Source: UBA2377 sp964429385 (GTDB taxonomy: Bacteria; Verrucomicrobiota; Verrucomicrobiia; Opitutales; Opitutaceae). Taken from it: a stretch of DNA of 64,000 nucleotides. Each line of letters begins with the position of its first letter. Within the stretch, counting starts at the first letter, position 1. Position numbers and translations under genes: made by a program. Shown piece after piece: positions 25,582-37,072 of this stretch. Below the pieces are notes generated by a model, which saw nothing but the letters and a program-made list of their open reading frames with translations, searched no databases and had not been told where the DNA came from. The stretch spans positions 62,001 to 126,000 of the forward strand of contig CAYSBR010000004.1 of the NCBI GenBank assembly GCA_964429385.1, read 5' to 3'.

Positions 25582-26354
25582 GCCGTTACGGTGTCCGGGT
25601 TGTCCGCCGTTTCAAGTGGGATTTCCTCCACGGCGCTGCAGATGATGTCGCTGAAGGCTTCATCCTGGCGGATGGTGAGTTTTTTCAGGCGGGTGAGTTC
25701 AAGCACGGCGAGGAAGGTGGCGACCAGCATGCGCACGGTGATCTTGCCGGGGAGCAGCTCGGAGAAGATGAAGGTCTTCTGGGTTTTGATGCGGTTGAGC
25801 AGATTTTCCATCTGGTCCGCCACGGTGACCTGCTCGTCCTGGATTTCGCCGACCACGAGTTTTTCGGCGAGGCGGCGGAGCACGAGGTTGAAGGCGTTCC
25901 AGAGTTCAATACGGTCCACGTTCTTCAGCGGGCGCTCGCTGGCGTCGGCGAGCTGGGAGACGTAGCGCTCCATCAGATCCTGCCGCAGGGTGATGAGTTC
26001 GTCGAGCTTGGCGGATGCTTCCTTGAATTTCTTGTATTGGAGCAGCTGGTGGACGAGTTCCCAGCGCGGATCGACTTCGTCTTCCTCGGCGTTGGGGTCC
26101 ACCGCATGCTGGCCCTTGGGCAGAAGCATGCGGCTTTTGATCTCCATGAGCGTGGCGGCCATGACGAAGAAGTCGCCGGCGACCTCGAGGTCGAGCTGCT
26201 GCATGGCATGCAGCACATCAATATACTGTTTGGTCACCGACTCGACGGGGATGTCGTAGATATCCAGCTCGTTCTTGCGAATGAGGAAGAGCAGGAGATC
26301 GAGCGGGCCTTCAAAGACCGGCAGTTTGATGCGGTAGTCGGAATCGGGAACCAC
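25578..26354 (-). CDS. scpA: Segregation and condensation protein A
   Basis: ScpA is the kleisin subunit of the SMC-ScpA-ScpB condensin. The 258-residue protein has the ScpA N-terminal signature FEGPLDLLLFLIRKNELDIYDIPV at about residues 14-37, MAATLMEIKSRMLLP, an acidic linker and a C-terminal winged-helix region (about 170-250) with MLVATFLAVLELTRLKKL. It starts at a GTG at 26354. It is 46 bp downstream of the RNA methyltransferase gene. Confidence 0.93.
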   Translation of the reverse strand: MVPDSDYRIKLPVFEGPLDLLLFLIRKNELDIYDIPVESVTKQYIDVLHAMQQLDLEVAGDFFVMAATLMEIKSRMLLPKGQHAVDPNAEEDEVDPRWELVHQLLQYKKFKEASAKLDELITLRQDLMERYVSQLADASERPLKNVDRIELWNAFNLVLRRLAEKLVVGEIQDEQVTVADQMENLLNRIKTQKTFIFSELLPGKITVRMLVATFLAVLELTRLKKLTIRQDEAFSDIICSAVEEIPLETADNPDTVTA

Positions 26355-26400
26355 GATCGGGCGATGGTTGCGGTCGGGGGAGGGCCGGCAATGGAAAAAA

Positions 26401-27603
26401 TCAGGCCCGTCGCAGCCGGCTGATGTAAAAGCCGTCGGTGTTGTGCAGCGAGGGGAGGAAAGTCAGCCCGACCCCGTCCCAATGGCCCTTAAAAAGGTGG
26501 TCAGGCTTGGCCACGCCAAACCCGGGATGATCGCCGAGGAAACGCTGCATGACGGTGGTGTTCTCGGAGTGGTTGAGGGAGCAGGTGGCGTAGAGTAGTT
26601 GGCCGCCGGGGCGAACGAAGCCCGCGAAGCGGGCCAGAAGTTCATACTGTCTTTGTGCGTGCCGGAGGATCGAATCCGGCGTGGTGGCCCATTTCAAGTG
26701 AGGGGCGCGTCGCCACGTGCCGGAGCCGGTGCAGGGCGCGTCCACCAATACGCCGTCATAACTTGCGGAGGCAATGGGTGCGGCGACGAGTTGAACATTT
26801 TGCAGCCCGGCGCGCGTTGAGCGGCGCTGGAGTTCGTCCAGGGCGGCCGGGCGGATGTCATGTGCGTCCACACGTCCGGCAGGGCCGAGGTGCCGGGCAA
26901 GCTGGAGGGTTTTGCCACCGGCTCCCGCGCAGGCATCGAGCCAGCGTTCGCCGCTGGAGATGGCGGCACTTGCAAGGATGAGTTGGGAACCGAGATCCTG
27001 GATTTCGAAAAGCCCGGTCTGGTAGGCGTCGGTCTGGGTGAGGTCGGCCTCGCTCATCACCTCCCAGGCGGACGGGAGCGGGAAGGATTCACGCCAGTGC
27101 CAGCCCCGGGTGGAGAATTCACGGGCGATGGGGGCGGAGTCGTCGGTCTGGAGGCGAAGCCACAGTGGGGCGCGGCGATGGAGCGCATCACTCTCCGCCG
27201 GCTGAAACGCGGCGGGGCATTCCGTGCGGAGCCAGTCGGGCAGCAATGCTTCCGCGCTGTGTTGAAGGTGGGTGGCCTTGGCGGCGACGGAATCCGGGCA
27301 TACCGGCCAATCGGCGACCCAGGCGGCGCGGTAGGCCTGGGTCGCGGGGAGATCGGCGGCGAGCCAGGCGACGTGCACGGCGGCTTTTTCGGGCTCCGTA
27401 TCCAGGAGCGGTTCGATCCAGGGAAGATAGCGGACAGTTGTGTAGAGCAGTTCGCGATAAAGCCGGCGGTCACGTGAGCCGAAGCCGCTTCCGCCGGACA
27501 GCCGGGCTTGGAGCCATCGGGGGAAATCAGATGCCCGCCAGTGCGGGCGCAAGGCGGACGCCAGGCGCAAAAAGATCCGCTGCTGGTTGCTGACAACGCT
27601 CAT
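26401..27603 (-). CDS. RsmB/NOP2-family RNA (cytosine-5) methyltransferase
   Basis: A 400-residue SAM-dependent RNA m5C methyltransferase. The SAM-binding GERWLDACAGAGGKTLQLA lies about residue 225, followed by DAPCTGSGTWRR (catalytic Cys of the TCS/PC pair) and YATCSLNHSENT (second Cys). The N-terminal region (1-140) resembles the NusB-like half of RsmB only loosely, so the rRNA position cannot be assigned. The ATG at 27603 follows a longer open frame to 27654. It is 31 bp downstream of lptD on the same strand. Confidence 0.88.
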   Translation of the reverse strand: MSVVSNQQRIFLRLASALRPHWRASDFPRWLQARLSGGSGFGSRDRRLYRELLYTTVRYLPWIEPLLDTEPEKAAVHVAWLAADLPATQAYRAAWVADWPVCPDSVAAKATHLQHSAEALLPDWLRTECPAAFQPAESDALHRRAPLWLRLQTDDSAPIAREFSTRGWHWRESFPLPSAWEVMSEADLTQTDAYQTGLFEIQDLGSQLILASAAISSGERWLDACAGAGGKTLQLARHLGPAGRVDAHDIRPAALDELQRRSTRAGLQNVQLVAAPIASASYDGVLVDAPCTGSGTWRRAPHLKWATTPDSILRHAQRQYELLARFAGFVRPGGQLLYATCSLNHSENTTVMQRFLGDHPGFGVAKPDHLFKGHWDGVGLTFLPSLHNTDGFYISRLRRA

Positions 27604-27634
27604 ACGGCTGGCGATGCGGAAAGGAGGCCCGGGG

Positions 27635-29791
27635 TCAGAACCCCAGCGCTTCAACGCGGATGCTGAAGCCGAAGTTGCTTTCGCGGCGGGGACCTTCGTA
27701 AAGGGTGACGAGATACTCGATCACCCAGGTGTTGTGCAGGTTCTGGCGGAGCCCGTAGGCCTGTTCGTTGAAACGGCGTTGACGGGCGTCGTAGTGCAGC
27801 TTGGCCACGGTCTCATAGGCTTCGTTGATCCGCATGCGGGGGCTGACCACGAACTCCTCAATCTGCCCCCTGAGCAAGTGACTGGAAAAGCGCAACGCCC
27901 AGCTGTCACCATCGCGGAGAGTGAGCCCGGTATTCAATTCCTGCAGGGTGAAGTCCTGCGGCGTGAAGCTTTGATAGAGATCAAAGCTGATCCATGGAGC
28001 GGGAGTGAGCGCGAGGATGCTGTGGATGGCGGAGAGCTGTCGCTCACCGGGAGCGCGATCGAAGCGGAGGTCGGCGGCGACATTAAAGACGAGCAGGTCG
28101 CGCGAGCCGTAAACAGAATCGCGGGTTTGCAGGGTGTTATCCACGCCGAGACGCAGCGTGTGGAGGGGGCCGAGCGCATCGAGATTGCGGATGTCGTCCA
28201 AACCCAGGGGCGGCAGATAGGTGGTGAAAGCGCGACGGTCAATGGCGGGGATATAGGCCCGGCCGCGTTCGGCATCGGGGATGTAGCGGTAGGAAAAGCG
28301 GGGGGTGACGAGATGGCGGAGACCGTCTATTTTCCAGGCCTCGTTTTTGTAGTCAAAGATGGCGCTGCCGCGGAGTTCGCCGTCGAGGCCGAGTTCGCCG
28401 AGCGTCCGGGTGTAGCGGTCGCGTCCGCCGGTGGCGCGGGCATAATGGGTGATACGTCCGCCGACGACCGGGGTGAAACTCAGCCAGTCGCGCGGCGTCA
28501 GGGAGCCGGTGAGCGCATAGTAGGCGTCGAAGCGGTCGCTGCGCAGTTCGGGGCCGCCGCCGGGAGTTTTCTCCCGCAGGGCGGCGAAACTGCCCTGGAA
28601 CCGCTGGTAAAGGCCCGGGACGATGGGGCTCGGCAGGAGGTCGAACCGCAATTCCGGGAGGCGCTGCTGCACCCGGTGGTAGGAGTTGGGTTGAGCGCGG
28701 ACAAAGAGGGAGGCGAAGAAATTGTCGCCGGTGTGGGTGGCTTCCAGAAAATTGTCGGGCTCCTGAAGGGGGAAGAAACTCTGGGGGCGGAAATCGCGGA
28801 GAATTTCCGAATCACGCCAGTAATTAAGCTGGGCGGTCAGCAGGAGCCGGTCGGTGAGTTCCTGGGCATGCCACCATTGCACATAGCCGCGCTCCTTGGG
28901 GACGGGTCGGCCCAGTACATCGGTGAATTTGTCGCCGTGGTCGCTGATAAAACCTGACTTCAGGTCGCCGTGGAGGGCGCGGCCGTTGCGCTCCAGTTCA
29001 TAATGCGCGGAGGGGCCGAACATCACACCGCGCTGGGTGTAGAGTCCGAGCATGGCGCCGAGCCGGGTATCCTTGCTGAAGGGGAAGTGCATCCCCGCCT
29101 CACCGAAGAGTCCGAGTGAGGCGCGGTAACCGGCTGAAAGGGAGACATAGGAAATGAAAGGGAGGTTGAGCCGGTGGGAGAACTTCGGGAGGGCGAGCGG
29201 TTGGAAAACACCGACGCCGACGCGGGCATCAATGGCGCTGACCTCGCCGCTGGAATCATAAGTGAGGGCGTCCGCTTCCAGCGTGGGTTGGAACGGGCCG
29301 GGCTCGCGGAGGGAGGCGATGGCATCCTGCACCACGATGTGGTCGGGCGTGCCGCTGGCCGAGAGGCCGGAGATGTAATAGGGATAATGGCCGAGCCGGG
29401 GGCCGGTGAGGGTGAAATGCCGGTCGCTGCGGCGGTAGGTGACTTCATCCGCCAGCATGCGCTGGGCTCCGCGGGTCAGACGCACGTTGCCGGAGGCCAA
29501 TACGGTGCCGATGGAGGAGTGGTAGCGGATCTCATCCGCTTCGATGAGGGTTTCGCCGTCGCTGAACCGGGCTGCTCCCGTCAGGATCATCTCGCCGGTC
29601 CGATCGTCGTAGGCGGTTGCGAGGGCCGAAATCTCGGAAGGGCCCGCACCGGCGGGCTGGGCGCGCGCCCCGAGGCTGGGGGCGAGCAGGCAGAACAAAA
29701 TGAAAAGTGGTCGGATCACGCAGCGCGGAGCAAAGGCAGGGGAAGGGGGGCAGGCAAGCCCGGGGCGGAACTTCGTGGATGGAAGCTTCAT
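27635..29791 (-). CDS. lptD: LPS assembly outer membrane protein LptD
   Basis: LptD inserts lipopolysaccharide into the outer leaflet of the outer membrane. The 718-residue protein has a signal peptide (hydrophobic RPLFILFCLLAPSLGARAQ), a beta-jellyroll OstA domain (about residues 50-170, YDDRTGEMILTGAARFSDGE... and ASGNVRLTRG) and a C-terminal beta-barrel with alternating aromatic strands ending EALGF, a classic outer-membrane C-terminal Phe. The first ATG (29791) gives an unusually long leader; a GTG at 29719 gives a cleaner signal peptide. It is divergent from glgB. Confidence 0.88.
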   Translation of the reverse strand: MKLPSTKFRPGLACPPSPAFAPRCVIRPLFILFCLLAPSLGARAQPAGAGPSEISALATAYDDRTGEMILTGAARFSDGETLIEADEIRYHSSIGTVLASGNVRLTRGAQRMLADEVTYRRSDRHFTLTGPRLGHYPYYISGLSASGTPDHIVVQDAIASLREPGPFQPTLEADALTYDSSGEVSAIDARVGVGVFQPLALPKFSHRLNLPFISYVSLSAGYRASLGLFGEAGMHFPFSKDTRLGAMLGLYTQRGVMFGPSAHYELERNGRALHGDLKSGFISDHGDKFTDVLGRPVPKERGYVQWWHAQELTDRLLLTAQLNYWRDSEILRDFRPQSFFPLQEPDNFLEATHTGDNFFASLFVRAQPNSYHRVQQRLPELRFDLLPSPIVPGLYQRFQGSFAALREKTPGGGPELRSDRFDAYYALTGSLTPRDWLSFTPVVGGRITHYARATGGRDRYTRTLGELGLDGELRGSAIFDYKNEAWKIDGLRHLVTPRFSYRYIPDAERGRAYIPAIDRRAFTTYLPPLGLDDIRNLDALGPLHTLRLGVDNTLQTRDSVYGSRDLLVFNVAADLRFDRAPGERQLSAIHSILALTPAPWISFDLYQSFTPQDFTLQELNTGLTLRDGDSWALRFSSHLLRGQIEEFVVSPRMRINEAYETVAKLHYDARQRRFNEQAYGLRQNLHNTWVIEYLVTLYEGPRRESNFGFSIRVEALGF

Positions 29792-29869
29792 GCCTTCACC
29801 ATGAAAGAGCGAGCAGGGCCAAAATACGGGCTAGACCCCGGAAGCTCCCGAAGCAAAGTAGCCGGTCGC

Positions 29870-32086
<2,217 letters not shown>

Positions 32087-32093
32087 GGACCGC

Positions 32094-33758
32094 CTACGGT
32101 GCGGCGGGCTTCAAGGGCCGGTGGACGAGAAAAGTTTCCATCAGGCCGACGTTCTTCACGTCCACACGTCCGCGGGGTTCAAACGCGAACTTGTCCTTGA
32201 GCGCACGCTTGAGGCGACCGCTGATCTGAATTTTTCCGGGCTGGCCGTGTGACTCCATGCGTGCGGCGATGTTCACGGTATCGCCCCAGAGATCGTAGGA
32301 GAACTTGCGGGTGCCGATGATGCCGGCCACGACAGGGCCGCAATGCAGGCCGATGCGGATCTGCCAGTCCAGATGGTGGCGACGATTGAACACGCGCAGG
32401 GCCTCGAGAAACTCAAACGCGGCTTCGATGCAGATCTCGGCGTGATCGGGCCGGATCACGGGAACGCCACTGACGAGCATGTAGGCGTCGCCGATGGTCT
32501 TGATTTTCTCCACCTCAAGCTGTTCCGCGACCCGGTCGAAGCTGGAAAAAAGATCGTTGAGGAGCTGGACGGTCCGGGAAGGGGCGTTGAGGCTGGCGAT
32601 GCCGGTGAAGCCGACAATGTCCGCAAACATCACGGTGCATTCCATGAAGCTGTCCACGATGATGCGTTCCCCGGCCTTGAGCCGGTCGGCCACGGCGCGG
32701 GGCAGGACGTTGAGCAGGAGGCGTTCGGACTTGGCCCGCTCGCTCTGGAGCTGGGCGAGGAAGGCCTGTTCCTGGTCCCGCAGGCGCTTTTTTTCCAGGG
32801 AGGCCGTGATGCGGGCGCGCAGCACGATGGGATTGAAGGGCTTGGGGACAAAGTCCTCGGCTCCGGCCTCAATGCAGCGCACGGTGCTTTCGACATTGTC
32901 GAGCGCGGTCAGCATGATGACGGGAAGGTGGCGGAAACGCTGGTCGGTTTTGATGAACTCCAGCGTGCGAAAGCCGTCGAGCTCGGGCATGATGATGTCG
33001 AGCAGGACCAGATCAAAACTGTCATCCTCGTTGAGTTTCTGGAGGGCGGCGCGCCCGTCGCCGACCTCAACCACGTCGTAGCCGAGTTTCTGAAGGCGGC
33101 GGCTGAGCATCTCACGGTTGACGACATCATCATCCACGATGAGCAGCCGCGGAGGCTGCTGGCGTTTGCTGGGCGAGACGAATTCGGCCACGGCATGGGG
33201 CTGACCGAAATTGTGGAGGGGCGCGGGGGAGCCGAGGGTGGCTTTGGCGGACAGGGCTTCGTCGGTTACCGTCGAACCGTTGGGAATCTGCTCTTCCAGG
33301 GATTCGCTTTCGATGAACTGGTAGAGGTTCATGCCCGCGCGATGGATGCGCGTGAGATCGGCGGCCAGGGCCCCCTCGGGCTCGGCCTCATCGAGGCAGA
33401 GTTCGGCATAGCCGATGATGGTGTTGAGGGGGATGCGCATCTCCCGGCGCATGGATTCGATGTCGAGCTTGCCGGTTTCGATCTTCCATGGCGCCAGGGC
33501 ATCGTTGATCAGGGCGAGCAACTGTCCGCCCGAGGTGTGCATGCGTTTGAGGTCACGGACGATGGCGGCGTTGCCGTCCTCCTCGGCCGACTCGAGCAGC
33601 ATCTCGCAGTAGCCGATGATCTGGTTGAGAGGGGTGCGGAGATTGTGGCGCAGTTTGTTGAGCGCCTCCATGTCCCGGGCCTGGATTGCGCGGATGTAGG
33701 ACAGCAGCGAAGACTGGCTGTCGAGCGTTGCGGGCCGCGAATCGGAGGAGGATTTCAT
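32094..33758 (-). CDS. Tandem HisKA-receiver-adenylate cyclase
   Basis: A 554-residue soluble signalling protein. Two histidine-kinase dimerisation (HisKA) segments come first, near residues 30-85 (H38 in RHNLRTPLN) and 97-150 (equivalent position R105 in RREMRIPLN), with no ATPase domain. A receiver domain follows at about 190-315 with phospho-acceptor D254, then a class III cyclase domain at about 350-550. It has both metal aspartates (FADIVGF and IGDAYM), the adenine-selecting Lys (EKIKTIGDAYM) and Asp (YDLWGDTVN), and the transition-state Asn/Arg (VNIAAR), so it should make cAMP. It overlaps the preceding response regulator gene by 4 bp. Regulation by the hybrid kinase upstream is my inference. 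Confidence 0.85.
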   Translation of the reverse strand: MKSSSDSRPATLDSQSSLLSYIRAIQARDMEALNKLRHNLRTPLNQIIGYCEMLLESAEEDGNAAIVRDLKRMHTSGGQLLALINDALAPWKIETGKLDIESMRREMRIPLNTIIGYAELCLDEAEPEGALAADLTRIHRAGMNLYQFIESESLEEQIPNGSTVTDEALSAKATLGSPAPLHNFGQPHAVAEFVSPSKRQQPPRLLIVDDDVVNREMLSRRLQKLGYDVVEVGDGRAALQKLNEDDSFDLVLLDIIMPELDGFRTLEFIKTDQRFRHLPVIMLTALDNVESTVRCIEAGAEDFVPKPFNPIVLRARITASLEKKRLRDQEQAFLAQLQSERAKSERLLLNVLPRAVADRLKAGERIIVDSFMECTVMFADIVGFTGIASLNAPSRTVQLLNDLFSSFDRVAEQLEVEKIKTIGDAYMLVSGVPVIRPDHAEICIEAAFEFLEALRVFNRRHHLDWQIRIGLHCGPVVAGIIGTRKFSYDLWGDTVNIAARMESHGQPGKIQISGRLKRALKDKFAFEPRGRVDVKNVGLMETFLVHRPLKPAAP

Positions 33759-34153
33759 GATGCCGGCGGCGCCGGGGGAGGGGCGGAATCGCGCTTGAGC
33801 AATTCCTCGATCTTGCCGAGCAGGCGGGGAAGTTCGACGGGTTTGGTATCGAAGTCGTCGCAACCGGCGTTGAGCGATTTTTCGCGGTCGCTGGACATGG
33901 CGTGGGCGGTGAGGGCGATGATGGGCGTGCGGCCGACTTCGGGATCAGTCCGGATCTGTTTGGTTGCTTCCCAGCCGTCGATGACGGGCAGGCTCATATC
34001 CATCAGGATGAGGTCGGGTTTCTCGGCCCTGGCTTGGGCGATGCCGGCGGCGCCATCCACGGCGATCACCACGGTGTAGCCACGTCTTTCCAGCCGGCGG
34101 GAAAGCATGTCGCGGTTCATTTCATTGTCTTCGACCAGGAGGATTTTCGGCAT
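33755..34153 (-). CDS. Single-domain response regulator
   Basis: A 132-residue stand-alone receiver. The acidic pair is at VEDN (residues 7-10), the phospho-acceptor Asp is in LILMDMSLPVIDG, the Thr is in IIALTAHAM and the Lys is in DFDTKPVELP. There is no output domain; the tail is Pro/Ala-rich. It lies between the hybrid kinase and the cyclase, overlapping the cyclase gene by 4 bp, so it is probably the phosphotransfer intermediate between them. Confidence 0.9.
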   Translation of the reverse strand: MPKILLVEDNEMNRDMLSRRLERRGYTVVIAVDGAAGIAQARAEKPDLILMDMSLPVIDGWEATKQIRTDPEVGRTPIIALTAHAMSSDREKSLNAGCDDFDTKPVELPRLLGKIEELLKRDSAPPPAPPAS

Positions 34154-34171
34154 GATATGGAAGCGGGTTGG

Positions 34172-36217
34172 TCAGGGTTGGTTTTTTTTAGGCTTCGTCA
34201 AGTGGGCCTGCACGGCCTCTTGCACGCGCTGGATCAGTTCTTCACGGGAGTAGTTGCCTTTTTGGAAAATGCCGGCGGCGCGCCCATCAAGGGCGGTGCG
34301 GATGTCCTGGGTGATGTCCATGGAAGTGAAGACGAATACGGGGACGGTTTTCCAGAGGGGGTGCTCCTGCGCGCGCTGGATGAACTGGAATCCGTTCATG
34401 ATCGGCATCTTCAGGTCGAGGACGACGGCGGCCGGGATATTTTGTTCGAGGATGCCGATGGCATGCTGGCCGTTGGCGGCGGTGCGGACCTTCCAGCCCT
34501 CGCGTTCGAGCACGCGGGCCATCATGTCGCGCGTCGGCGGATCATCCTCAACGAGGAGCACATCATAGGGGGCGTCATCAGATGGCGGGCCGGGCAGCTT
34601 GGCGGGGAAAGGCGGCACAGTGTTCATGGGCACGGTGGCGAGGTCCACCGGAACCAGGCGGTGCTTGATATCCTGCACCTGCAAGGGCATGCGGATGGTG
34701 AAGGTTGTGCCGACCCCGGGGCTGCTTTCGACGGTGATGTCGCCGCCCATCATGCGGGCGAACTGGCGGGAGATGGCGAGGCCGAGACCGGTGCCGCCGA
34801 ACTTGCTGGTGGTGGAGGCGTCAGCCTGGCTGAAGGTCTTGAACAGGCGGTCCATCTGCTCGGGAGTCATGCCGATGCCGGTGTCCGACACCTTCATCAA
34901 AATATGCTGGCCGTCGGAGTCGCGGGAGATGGCCAGGGTGATGCCGCCTTGCTCGGTGAACTTGCTGGCGTTGCTGAGCAGGTTGAAGAGCATCTGCCGG
35001 ACTTTTGTGGAGTCGGCCTGCATGTCGCCGACATCGGGGGCGCACTCGATGTAGAGGGTGTTGCCCTTTTTCGTAACGAGGGGCTGGGCCAGGGTGGAGA
35101 CTTCCTGGATGAGCTTGGCGACTTCGAAGGTCTCGATGTAGAGTTCCATCTTGCCGGCCTCGATCTTGGAGATGTCGAGGACGTCGTTGATGAGGCCCAG
35201 CAGGTAGCGGGCGGCGGTCAGGATTTTATCGAGGTCCTTTTCAGTGGAGGCATTGCCCTCGTCCTGTGCGTCCTCGATCAGGATTTCACTGTAGCCGATG
35301 ATGGCGTTGAGCGGAGTGCGCAGTTCGTGGCTCATCTTGGCCAGGAAGGCGCTCTTCGCGTGATTGGCTTCCTCGGCCGACTTCACGGCCTGGGCGAGCT
35401 CCTGCGTACGCTCGGTGACGCGGGATTCAAGGGTGTGGTTGGACTCCTCCAGTTCGAGGTTGATCTGATGGATCTTCTCGCGGGCGGCTTCGGCGGCGGC
35501 GCGGGCCTGTTCACTCTCCGCGGTGCGCTGCTCGATGGTTTCGAGCATGTGGTTGAAGGAGGTGATGAGTTCCCCGATTTCGCCCGGGGCGTCGAGCTTG
35601 ACGCGCACGGAGTAGCCGGAGGGGCTTTCGGAGATGCGGCGGGCGGCACCGGCGAGTTTGGTGACGGGGTCGGAGATGCCCTTCTGGAGGCGAAAGCCGA
35701 CGATGAAAGCGATGATGGCCGAGATGAGGAAGACGACGCTGGAGCCGCGGAGAAGGTTGCCGACGCGCTCTTCATCGGCCTGGCTCAGCTGGGCTCTGAG
35801 GTAAATGGTGCCGAGCATCTGATCCTGGCTGCGGATGGGCGTCAGCACAATCGAGGGGTCGTCAAAGAAAAGTTGGTTGAGGCGCCCGGGGGGCGCGGGG
35901 ATGAGGCCTTGGCTATCCTGGCGGGTATAAGCCGCGAGCAGGAATTCGTTGGGGGAGTAAACCGCCGCGGCGATGATTTGCGGGTCGGGCTCCAGCAGGG
36001 TTTGAAGCGGGAGCTCGGAGGTGTCGGGGGTTTTTTCCAGGATCGGAGTGAGGCGATCCAGCAGAAGGAGGCTCGTGGTATCGAGGCGCCGTTTTACCTC
36101 AGTCCTGAAGACATAGGCGTCATGAATGTAGAGCCCGATAAACGCCAACGCCAGATTCACCCCGCTGATAAGCGTGATGAGCAGAGTGAGTTTCCAGCGA
36201 AAGGGGAGGCTCTTCAC
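34172..36217 (-). CDS. Hybrid sensor histidine kinase
   Basis: A 681-residue membrane kinase. TM1 (residues about 8-28), a periplasmic sensor of about 110 residues resembling CHASE8 (ILEKTPDTSELPLQTLLEPDPQIIAAAVYSPNE), TM2 (about 155-175), HAMP, a coiled coil, HisKA with H297 (AKMSHELRTPLN), an HATPase domain with N, G1 (DTGIGM) and G2 (GGTGLGL) boxes, and a C-terminal receiver (LLVEDD, VVLDLKMPIMNG). It heads the three-gene operon with the response regulator and cyclase, so a periplasmic signal probably feeds into cAMP production (inference). Confidence 0.92.
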   Translation of the reverse strand: MKSLPFRWKLTLLITLISGVNLALAFIGLYIHDAYVFRTEVKRRLDTTSLLLLDRLTPILEKTPDTSELPLQTLLEPDPQIIAAAVYSPNEFLLAAYTRQDSQGLIPAPPGRLNQLFFDDPSIVLTPIRSQDQMLGTIYLRAQLSQADEERVGNLLRGSSVVFLISAIIAFIVGFRLQKGISDPVTKLAGAARRISESPSGYSVRVKLDAPGEIGELITSFNHMLETIEQRTAESEQARAAAEAAREKIHQINLELEESNHTLESRVTERTQELAQAVKSAEEANHAKSAFLAKMSHELRTPLNAIIGYSEILIEDAQDEGNASTEKDLDKILTAARYLLGLINDVLDISKIEAGKMELYIETFEVAKLIQEVSTLAQPLVTKKGNTLYIECAPDVGDMQADSTKVRQMLFNLLSNASKFTEQGGITLAISRDSDGQHILMKVSDTGIGMTPEQMDRLFKTFSQADASTTSKFGGTGLGLAISRQFARMMGGDITVESSPGVGTTFTIRMPLQVQDIKHRLVPVDLATVPMNTVPPFPAKLPGPPSDDAPYDVLLVEDDPPTRDMMARVLEREGWKVRTAANGQHAIGILEQNIPAAVVLDLKMPIMNGFQFIQRAQEHPLWKTVPVFVFTSMDITQDIRTALDGRAAGIFQKGNYSREELIQRVQEAVQAHLTKPKKNQP

Positions 36218-36263
36218 AGAGGTGACGGAGTTGTATATTTCTCGCCTTAAGGTGCTTGCGGTG

Positions 36264-36962
36264 TCAATCGGCTTTCACCGCCCGGGCAGGGCCGCCGGAA
36301 CGGCCGGCCCAAGCGTAGTCGGTAAACGCGACCTGCATATCGGCATCAAGGGTTTTGAAGTAGGCCCGGCCCCGGGTGCGGGTGGTGATTTTGTCGAGCA
36401 ACGCAGGGGTGTCACCTGCGGGCAGGTGGTAGCGGATGCGGGTGAGGAGTTCCTGTATCCTGACGCCGAACACAGGGGAGAACGGCTCACTGTTGCTCAG
36501 CTCAAACAGCTCAATCGTGGCGCTAGGACGGTGAAAAGTCAGGGTGGCGCGCAGAAAATCGGCGGTACGATCACTGGCGGACTCGCGTTTCAGGCGGAAG
36601 CGATAGACGACGCGCACGGGGTCCTCGGTGATGAGTTCCGCCGTGGTGAGGTCGAGCTGGGTGGCAATATGGGGCGCGGTGCCGCCTCTTGACCAACGGG
36701 AGCGCTTGCCGTTGTAGGCATCGGTTTCCTTGGGCGAAGGCGGGGCTCCGTCCTGGCTGAGCAAGGTCCAGCGCCGGAAATCCGGCTGCGCGGCGTTGTA
36801 GCGCTCCACCACGGACCGGCCTTCGGCATCGGTGGTCTGAGTGAAGGACCAGCCCCAAGGGTTTTCCGTGCGGAATTCCCGGCACGCCGCGGCGAAGTCC
36901 GGCGGCAGGGCGGAGAGCGGAATGGCGGCAAAGAGGAAAGCGGCGGACAGCAAGCGCAGCAT
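36264..36962 (-). CDS. Secreted hypothetical protein
   Basis: Unrecognised. From an ATG at 36962, 232 residues beginning with a signal peptide (MLRLLSAAFLFAAIPLSALP); an upstream in-frame GTG/ATG at 36992 would add ten. The mature protein is alpha/beta-like with motifs TENPWGWSFTQTTDAEGRS, NGKRSRWSRGG, LLTRIRYHLP and FTDYAW. The gene is 46 bp downstream in the minus direction from the ApbE gene region (36963-37072 intervenes) and 46 bp upstream of the kinase gene start at 36217, so membership in either unit is unclear. Confidence 0.6.
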   Translation of the reverse strand: MLRLLSAAFLFAAIPLSALPPDFAAACREFRTENPWGWSFTQTTDAEGRSVVERYNAAQPDFRRWTLLSQDGAPPSPKETDAYNGKRSRWSRGGTAPHIATQLDLTTAELITEDPVRVVYRFRLKRESASDRTADFLRATLTFHRPSATIELFELSNSEPFSPVFGVRIQELLTRIRYHLPAGDTPALLDKITTRTRGRAYFKTLDADMQVAFTDYAWAGRSGGPARAVKAD

Positions 36963-37072
36963 GCCCGGAAGGTGCAGGCTGCCGCCGGCCATGCAATCCG
37001 CATTAATGCCTTGCGGGGCGAACCGGCGGCGTCATTCCAGCGCCTCCGGCTCGTTTGATTCCGGCTCCGGGT

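Noticed and set aside
26620..26634. Small palindrome (GCCCGC-GAA-GCGGGC) in the methyltransferase gene, considered as a second copy of the menC element
   Set aside because: Only 6-bp arms, different sequence, and it lies in a conserved coding stretch without any insertion.
29174..29869. Upstream extension of the glgB frame into lptD
   Set aside because: Catalytic residues of GlgB line up at a constant offset of 8 from E. coli with the GTG start at 29870; the extension would lie antisense to lptD.
33902..36250. 782-codon plus-strand open frame opposite the hybrid kinase
   Set aside because: Shadow frame; the kinase and response regulator on the minus strand are unmistakable.
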